Part shown: in pieces, positions 7,051 to 11,365 of the stretch
Position numbering within the stretch: position 1 is the first letter of the stretch
Layout: every line of letters begins with the position of its first letter
The notes under the pieces: model-generated
Database searches by the model: none
Told to the model about the DNA's origin: nothing
Seen by the model: the letters and a program-made list of their open reading frames with translations, nothing else
NCBI GenBank assembly: GCA_964250215.1
Contig: CAXUEX010000089.1
Span: 1 to 11,365, forward strand
Source: DAIDJM01 sp964250215
GTDB taxonomy: Bacteria; Pseudomonadota; Alphaproteobacteria; Acetobacterales; Acetobacteraceae
DNA length: 11,365 nucleotides
Direction of reading: 5' to 3'
Position numbers and translations under genes: made by a program

Positions 7051-7475
7051 GCTTTTTGCTGAATGTTGCCTGGGTCGTGCTCGGCGGTCTCCTCATGGCG
7101 GTAGGCTGGTTTCTGGCCGGCATTATCGCCGCGATCACGATCGTGGGCCTGCCCTGGGCAGCGGCGTGTTTCCGGCTGGGGCAGTATTCGCTGTGGCCGT
7201 TCGGGCGCGAGGCGATCCGGCGCGATTTGCTCACCGGCCGCGAGGATCTCGGCACCGGGCCGCTGGGCCTGATCGGCAATATCGTGTGGTTGCTGCTGCT
7301 GGGGTTGCCTCTGGCGTTGGGGCATTTGGTGGCGGCGGTGGCGTGTGCCATCACGATCATCGGCATTCCGTTCGCGGTGATCCACGTGCGGTTGGCGATG
7401 CTGAGCCTGGCGCCGATCGGGGTGGAGATCGTGGACCGGCGGGTTGCGGATGCGATGCGCTCCGGCTGGCGCTGA
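7047..7475 (+). CDS. YccF-domain inner membrane protein
   Basis: A 142-residue membrane protein with two copies of the YccF domain (formerly DUF307). The matching halves are AITIVGLPW (29-37) followed by LWPFGREAI, and AITIIGIPF (100-108) followed by LAPIGVEIV. Hydrophobic segments at about 5-35 and 75-108 suggest two to four membrane helices. No biochemical function is established for YccF. The ATG at 7047 overlaps the dehydratase stop by four bases (ATGA), so it is probably translated by coupling. Twelve bases separate it from the ATP-grasp gene. The C-terminus is short and basic (ADAMRSGWR). Family confidence is high; any link to glycan export or to the ATP-grasp module rests on position only. 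Confidence 0.9.
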   Translation: MSFLLNVAWVVLGGLLMAVGWFLAGIIAAITIVGLPWAAACFRLGQYSLWPFGREAIRRDLLTGREDLGTGPLGLIGNIVWLLLLGLPLALGHLVAAVACAITIIGIPFAVIHVRLAMLSLAPIGVEIVDRRVADAMRSGWR

Positions 7476-7480
7476 GGAGG
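7474..7480 (+). promoter_or_regulatory. Ribosome binding site fixing a GTG start
   Basis: GAGGAGG overlaps the yccF-like stop codon and lies seven bases before the GTG at 7488. It is the strongest Shine-Dalgarno match in the operon and supports the non-ATG start of the ATP-grasp gene. Confidence 0.7.
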
Positions 7481-7487
7481 GCGGGCG

Positions 7488-8930
7488 GTGCTGGCGGCGG
7501 GCGGCTTGCTGGATGGCTACGACAAGGGCGCGTTCTTCTGCGAGTTGACGGATGGCGCGACGCGCGATGCGTCGGTGCGCCGGATTGCCGAGCGGCTGGC
7601 CAGCATTCCGGCCGCGGAACTGCAACGCCGTGCAGGCATCGCGGAAGCCGAGCTGTACAACCAGGGCATCACCTTCACGGTTTATTCCGAGAAGGATGCA
7701 ATCGACCGCATTCTGCCGTTCGATCCAATTCCGCGCGTTCTTACGGCCGCGGAATGGGGCGTGTTGGAACGCGGCGTGATACAGCGCGTGGCGGCACTGA
7801 ACGCTTTCATCGCCGACGTCTATCACGATCAGTGCATCCTGAAGGATGGCGTGGTGCCGGCTTCCCTGGTGCTGGGCAACGCGCACTACCGGCCGGAGAT
7901 GGCGGAGCTGAATGTGCCGCATGGCACGTATGTGCATGTGTGCGGCATCGATGTGGTGCGCGATGCGGCGGGACAGTTCCTGGTGCTGGAGGACAATGCC
8001 CGCACGCCATCCGGCGTTTCTTACGTCATCGAGAACCGCAACACGATGCAGCGGATTCTGCCCGATCTGATGGACGGCATCGCGGTGCGGCCGGTGGGCA
8101 GTTACGGCATGCGGCTGCACCGCGCGCTGGCCGAGATCGCGCCGGCCTCAGTCGCCGATCCGCAAGTGGTGCTGCTTTCGCCGGGAATTTATAATTCGGC
8201 GTATTTCGAGCATATTTTTCTGGCGCGCGAGATGGGCGTGCCGCTGGTGGAGGGGCGCGACCTGATCGTGCAGGACGGGCGGGTGTGGATGCGCACCACG
8301 GCCGGGCTGGCGCCGGTGCATTCGATCTATCGCCGGCTGAACGACGATTTTCTCGATCCGGATGTGTTCCGGTCAGACAGCACGCTGGGCGTGCGCGGGC
8401 TGATGCAGGTGTGGCGGCAGGGCAGAGTGGCGATCGCCAATGCGGTGGGCACCGGCTTTGCCGACGACAAGGCGGTGTATGCCTACATGCCGCGCATCAT
8501 CCGCTACTACCTCGATGAGGATGCAATTCTAGCGAATGTGGAGACGCGGATTTGCGGCGAGGCCGAGGGGCTTGCCTACACGCTGGGGCATCTTGCGCGG
8601 TTGGTGGTGAAGCCGGTGGGCGAATCCGGCGGCTACGGGCTGATCGTGGGGCCACATGCGACACGGGCGGAGCTGGATGCGTTCCGGGCGCGGCTGCTGG
8701 CCGATCCGGCGAATTACATCAGCCAGGAAATGATTTCGCTTTCTGTTTCACCGACGCTCGCGGATGGCGTCCTGGCGCCGAGGCATGTCGATCTGCGGCC
8801 GTTCGCGGTCACTGGCCGCGACACCTGGGTGCTGCCTGGCGGCTTGACGCGCGTGGCGCTGCGGCCCGGTTCGCTGGTGGTGAATTCCAGTCAGGGCGGC
8901 GGATCGAAGGATACGTGGGTGCTGGAATGA
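7488..8930 (+). CDS. Circularly permuted type-2 ATP-grasp protein
   Basis: A 480-residue cytosolic ATP-grasp enzyme of the circularly permuted type-2 family (formerly DUF404/DUF407), the usual length. Such enzymes are predicted to form amide bonds in small peptides or tags; the substrate is unknown. Conserved blocks are YHDQCILKDGVVP, HGTYVHVCGIDVVRD, LEDNARTPSGVSYVIENR (E168-R172 and following), SPGIYNSAYFEHIFLAREMG, FADDKAVYAYMPRIIRYYL, the nucleotide-binding VVKPVGESGGYG (K375-G384) and RHVDLRPFAV near the C-terminus. The GTG start at 7488 has GAGGAGG seven bases upstream. Its stop overlaps the alpha-E start by four bases, the classic arrangement for this pair. In many genomes a transglutaminase-like or proteasome-like protease gene accompanies the pair; none is present here. 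All recognisable motifs are intact. Confidence 0.93.
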   Translation: MLAAGGLLDGYDKGAFFCELTDGATRDASVRRIAERLASIPAAELQRRAGIAEAELYNQGITFTVYSEKDAIDRILPFDPIPRVLTAAEWGVLERGVIQRVAALNAFIADVYHDQCILKDGVVPASLVLGNAHYRPEMAELNVPHGTYVHVCGIDVVRDAAGQFLVLEDNARTPSGVSYVIENRNTMQRILPDLMDGIAVRPVGSYGMRLHRALAEIAPASVADPQVVLLSPGIYNSAYFEHIFLAREMGVPLVEGRDLIVQDGRVWMRTTAGLAPVHSIYRRLNDDFLDPDVFRSDSTLGVRGLMQVWRQGRVAIANAVGTGFADDKAVYAYMPRIIRYYLDEDAILANVETRICGEAEGLAYTLGHLARLVVKPVGESGGYGLIVGPHATRAELDAFRARLLADPANYISQEMISLSVSPTLADGVLAPRHVDLRPFAVTGRDTWVLPGGLTRVALRPGSLVVNSSQGGGSKDTWVLE

Positions 8931-9907
8931 CGCTGCCGGTGCTGCTTTCGCGGTATGCGGAGAACCTGCTTTGGCTGGCGCGCTATATGGAGCGGGTGGA
9001 AAACCTGGCGCGGGTTCTGGACGTGACGGACACTTTCGTGCGGCACGGCGCGGACCAGTCCGGCTGGGAAGCGGTGGTGCGGATCAATTCCGACGAGGAG
9101 CCGTTTTTTTTCCGCCACGAAACGGCGAATGCGGCGAGCGTGCTGCAATTCTATCTGCTCGATCGCGACAATCCCAACTCCATTGCCTCGGTTATACTGG
9201 CGGCGCACGAGAGCGCGCGCACGCTGCGGCCGATGATTTCCACCGAAATGTGGACGCAGCTCAACATGTTCGCGAACCGTGTGCGCGCGTTGACGCCGGC
9301 CGACGCGGCGCCTTCGCGCGTATCGGGATTGTGCGCGTTCCTGAAGGAAGGCTGCCAGGCCCATGCCGGCATCACCGACGGCACGTTCTTCCGCGACCAG
9401 GGCTGGGCGTTCTATTGCATCGGCAAGTATCTGGAGCGCGCCGACCAGACTTCCCGGCTGGTGGACATCAAATACAACATGCTGCTGCCGACGCTCGGCG
9501 ATGTGGGCGGCCCTTTGGACGTGAGCCAGTGGCATGCGCTGTTGCGCGCCGCGAGCGGTTATCACGCGTTCCGCCGCGTGCATCCCAGCGCCATGACGCC
9601 GGCGCTGGTCGCCGGCTTCCTGTTGCTGAACCACGCGTTTCCGCGTTCGGTGGTGCTGTGCGTGAAGCAGATGGAAACCTATCTTTCGCAACTCGGCTCG
9701 GGTTACGGGCTGCGCGGCACGTATCCGGCGCTGGAACGGCTGGAGGAGCTGCGGGCCGCGCTGCTGGATCAGCCCATCGAAGCCATCCTGGCGCGCGGAC
9801 TGCACGAATTCCTGGATTGGGTGCAGGTGCAGTTGCAATTCGTGCATGATGCGGTCGCCACCGCGTTCTGGAGGCCAGCGGTGTCGCAAAGCCAGAGTGC
9901 CGCGTGA
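8927..9907 (+). CDS. Alpha-E domain protein (DUF403)
   Basis: A 326-residue, largely helical cytosolic protein of the alpha-E family, the obligate genomic partner of circularly permuted ATP-grasp enzymes. The defining N-terminal helix YAENLLWLARYMERVENLAR (10-29) and its internal echo FYCIGKYLERADQTSRL (162-178) both carry the Y-x-E-R-x-x-x-x-x-R pattern rich in Glu and Arg. The length is typical for a single-domain member. The ATG at 8927 overlaps the previous stop (ATGA), and its own stop overlaps the GTG of the next gene (GTGA), so stoichiometric, coupled translation is likely. Its molecular role is unknown; a scaffold or subunit for the ATP-grasp enzyme is inference from constant co-occurrence. 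Confidence 0.93.
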   Translation: MTLPVLLSRYAENLLWLARYMERVENLARVLDVTDTFVRHGADQSGWEAVVRINSDEEPFFFRHETANAASVLQFYLLDRDNPNSIASVILAAHESARTLRPMISTEMWTQLNMFANRVRALTPADAAPSRVSGLCAFLKEGCQAHAGITDGTFFRDQGWAFYCIGKYLERADQTSRLVDIKYNMLLPTLGDVGGPLDVSQWHALLRAASGYHAFRRVHPSAMTPALVAGFLLLNHAFPRSVVLCVKQMETYLSQLGSGYGLRGTYPALERLEELRAALLDQPIEAILARGLHEFLDWVQVQLQFVHDAVATAFWRPAVSQSQSAA

Positions 9908-10500
9908 ACGCGCCCGGGCGCCGCGATTTGCTGCTGGGGGCTGCGGCGATGGCGGCGGGCGGGGCCGCGCCCGTGGATGTGCGGCTGGATACGGCGGCAG
10001 GCGCCATCCTGCTGCGGCTGGATGTGCAGCGTGCGCCGCTTTCCTGCGCCGCGTTCCTGGCCTGCGTGAGCGGCGGCAGTTACGATGGCGGAGCGTTCAC
10101 CCGCGCGGTGCGGCCCGGCAACGATCATGGGCACCCACCGATTTCGGTGCTGCAAGGCGCGGCGGCACCGGGCACGCGGGCGCCCGCCGTGGCGCACGAG
10201 CCGACGAGCCGCACCGGCATCCTGCACCACGACGGCACGATTTCGCTGCCGCGCGACGCCGTGGGCACCGCGACCGGCGGCGAATTTTTCGTGTGCATCG
10301 GCGACCAGCCGGCGCTGGACTATGGCGGCGCACGCAACAAGGATGGGCAGGGCTTTGCGGCGTTCGGGCGCGTGGTGCTGGGTATGGAAGCGGTGCGGCG
10401 GATTTGGCAGGCGCCCACCTCGCCCGATTCGCCCGATCCCTACACCGCCGGCCAGATGCTGGCGCCACCGCTGCCGATCTTTCGGGCGGTGCGTGTGTAG
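9904..10500 (+). CDS. Cyclophilin-type peptidyl-prolyl isomerase with probable Tat signal
   Basis: A 198-residue cyclophilin predicted to catalyse cis-trans proline isomerisation, probably in the periplasm. The N-terminus has twin arginines R6-R7 (GRRDLLLGAAAMAAGGAA), a short hydrophobic stretch and Ala-rich cleavage region, like a Tat signal. The cyclophilin fold follows: DVRLDTAAGAILLRLDVQRAP, FLACVSGGSYDGGAFTRAV with catalytic-type R67 (FHRV in classical members; here the His is Thr), LQGAA, GGEFFVCIG (125-133; the SQFF equivalent) and the closing FGRVVLGMEAVRRIW. The divergences suggest altered substrate preference. The GTG at 9904 overlaps the alpha-E stop (GTGA). It could fold exported products or be an unrelated passenger of the operon; only coupling is visible. 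Confidence 0.88.
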   Translation: MNAPGRRDLLLGAAAMAAGGAAPVDVRLDTAAGAILLRLDVQRAPLSCAAFLACVSGGSYDGGAFTRAVRPGNDHGHPPISVLQGAAAPGTRAPAVAHEPTSRTGILHHDGTISLPRDAVGTATGGEFFVCIGDQPALDYGGARNKDGQGFAAFGRVVLGMEAVRRIWQAPTSPDSPDPYTAGQMLAPPLPIFRAVRV

Positions 10501-10527
10501 CGCGGGCGGCCGTGTGTAGAACCCGCC

Positions 10528-11148
10528 ATGACCCCTTCCGCCCGGCTGCAGGCCGCGATCGACCTGCTCGAAGCCATCGAGACCGCTACAACCCGGCCTG
10601 CCGATGCCGTGGCGAACGACTTCTTTCGCGCCCGGCGCTTCATCGGCTCCGGCGACCGGCGCGCGGTTTCCGATCGCGTCTGGACCGTGCTGCGGGCCTA
10701 TCGGCGCCTGGAATGGTGGCTGGCCGGCCCCGCTTCACCACGGCTGCTGATTGCCGGCGCGCTGCTGCTGGAGGGCTGGAGCTGGGACGGGCTGCGCACC
10801 GCGTTTTCCGGCGGCCGCTTCGCGCCGGCCGCGTTCTCGCCGGCCGAGCAGGCGGCACTGCGCAACTTGGAAGGCCACACGCTGGATCACCCGGACATGC
10901 CGGAAGCGGTGCGGCTGGAAATCCCCGATTGGCTGCTGCCGCCGTTGCGCGGCCGGTTCGGGCCAACTCTTGCGGCGGAGCTGGCCGCGCTCGGCGAGCC
11001 TGCGCCGCTCGATCTGCGGGCAAATCTGTTGCTTGGCAGCCGCGGCGCGGGCGGGGCCGCCGGGGGGTGGGGGGGGGGGGGGGGGGGGGCGCCCCCGGGG
11101 GGGCGCCTGGGGGGGGGGGTGGTTAGGGCTTCGTTGTTTTTGTTGTAG
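10528..11148 (+). CDS. rsmB: RsmB-family 16S rRNA cytosine methyltransferase, N-terminal part only
   Basis: N-terminal portion of an RsmB/NOP2-type SAM-dependent RNA m5C methyltransferase (16S rRNA C967 in E. coli). Residues 1-70 form the NusB-like helical domain (ARLQAAIDLLEAIE, FIGSGDRRAVSDRVW, LRAYRRLEWWL). The region ending in PLDLRANLLLGSR (to about residue 172, base 11043) is the familiar lead-in to the methyltransferase domain. After that the frame runs through poly-G and GC palindromes as Gly-rich nonsense to a stop at 11146-11148, and the SAM-binding domain with its catalytic cysteines is absent. Truncation by a bad contig end is more likely than a real short gene, because rsmB is a core gene and the loss coincides with low-complexity sequence. 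ATG 10528 has no Shine-Dalgarno; it lies 27 bp after the cyclophilin stop. A TAGAAC (10517-10522) just upstream could permit a leaderless transcript. Confidence 0.8.
   Translation: MTPSARLQAAIDLLEAIETATTRPADAVANDFFRARRFIGSGDRRAVSDRVWTVLRAYRRLEWWLAGPASPRLLIAGALLLEGWSWDGLRTAFSGGRFAPAAFSPAEQAALRNLEGHTLDHPDMPEAVRLEIPDWLLPPLRGRFGPTLAAELAALGEPAPLDLRANLLLGSRGAGGAAGGWGGGGGGAPPGGRLGGGVVRASLFLL
11062..11119. repeat. Poly-G tracts and GC palindrome, probably a sequencing or assembly artefact
   Basis: Runs of 6 Gs (11062-11067), 21 Gs (11069-11089) and 11 Gs (11109-11119) flank GCGCCCCC (11089-11096) paired with GGGGGCGC (11099-11106). Nothing else in the window resembles this. The stretch breaks the rsmB reading frame's homology and separates it from unrelated VgrG-like sequence. 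Poly-G of this kind is a known product of two-colour sequencing chemistry at read ends. Confidence 0.75.
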
Positions 11149-11365
11149 CGGGGCCGGGCCCCGCCGCCCGCGACCCACGAATCGTCGCGGGCGGCGTGCG
11201 AGATGCGCTGGATCACGTAATCGACGCTGGCGGCCTGAGTGAACGGGTCCACGGCCAGGGTGAAGCGGCTGCCGGCGGAGAACAGGTTGTTCTCCCCGGA
11301 CGCTTCGTAGAGCATCGCGGCGGGCGCGGGCGCCCCACTCTCCCACTCACACCCCGCCACCCCAA
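11124..11365 (-). pseudogene. Fragment of a probable type VI secretion VgrG spike protein
   Basis: Reading the minus strand from the window edge, the frame is open and shows EASGENNLFSAGSRFTLAV, then DYVIQRISHAARDDSW. This resembles the part of VgrG/Pvc8-family spike proteins where a G-x-x-F-T-L strand precedes a Y-(V/L)-V-x-x-(V/I)-x-H strand. A further PRYNKNNEAL could be the family's Y-x-N-x-F-E-A stretch, just before the poly-G. The frame then runs into artefact sequence, and the 5' end lies beyond the window. It converges on rsmB across the poly-G, so true adjacency is doubtful. Any contractile-injection-system or phage-tail hub protein is an alternative. Family recognition is from memory of the motif and is moderate. 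Confidence 0.45.
11149..11196. repeat. Two adjacent perfect GC-rich inverted repeats
   Basis: A 15-base palindrome CGGGGCC-G-GGCCCCG (11149-11163) abuts a 13-bp perfect inverted repeat: 11162-11174 against 11184-11196, with the 9-base loop CCACGAATC. Both overlap the VgrG-like frame. The stem is long enough to cause polymerase stalling or fold-back reads, which would fit the neighbouring poly-G. Confidence 0.6.

Noticed and set aside
6534..8194. Frames of 528 codons (minus, 6534-8120) and 480 codons (plus, 6752-8194)
   Set aside because: Both cross three well-supported genes (dehydratase, YccF, ATP-grasp) and have shadow-frame composition.
11062..11119. G-quadruplex, telomere-like or phase-variable poly-G tract
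   Set aside because: G-runs with this irregular GC-palindrome content at the junction of two unrelated sequences fit a sequencing artefact better; no regular repeat unit is present.

Overview
The window is a GC-rich stretch of bacterial chromosome with densely packed genes. It looks alphaproteobacterial, most likely Acetobacteraceae or another Rhodospirillales member. The basis is a SUV3/MgpS-type helicase, an alphaproteobacterial-style RsmB, GTG starts, 4-bp start/stop overlaps and long antisense ORFs. The taxonomic call is inference.

Layout. 1-1941 (minus) is the N-terminal 647 residues of a SUV3-like helicase; its 3' end lies left of the window. Divergent from it, 2007-3406 (plus) is an M17 leucyl aminopeptidase broken by one missing base near 2952. 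A 281-bp intergenic leader precedes a small MarR-family regulator (3688-4089). Convergent to that, about 4114-5124 (minus) is a WecA/WbpL-type polyprenyl-phosphate sugar-1-phosphate transferase. Divergent from the transferase, 5152-7050 (plus) is a WbpM-type membrane-bound NDP-sugar 4,6-dehydratase. These two genes share a short promoter region built on the palindrome TCTATAGA. Together they could make and load the first sugar of an undecaprenyl-linked glycan.

From 5152 to 10500 the plus-strand genes form one tightly coupled run: wbpM-like, yccF-like (4-bp overlap), a circularly permuted type-2 ATP-grasp enzyme (12-bp gap), an alpha-E protein (4-bp overlap), and a probable Tat-exported cyclophilin (4-bp overlap). 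The ATP-grasp/alpha-E pair is a known but biochemically uncharacterised predicted peptide-ligase module. Its usual transglutaminase-like partner is not in this window, and a cyclophilin occupies the slot after alpha-E.

Right end. The rsmB gene (from 10528) is convincing to about 11043. It then runs into poly-G tracts (21 and 11 Gs) and GC palindromes. Beyond them, the last 240 bases read on the minus strand as a piece of a probable type VI VgrG spike protein. This looks like a poor-quality or chimeric contig end. No tRNA, rRNA, CRISPR array or insertion sequence was seen. The most interesting candidates are the coupled glycan/ATP-grasp operon, the symmetric divergent promoter with possibly leaderless starts, and the hairpin-encoded tail of the dehydratase.
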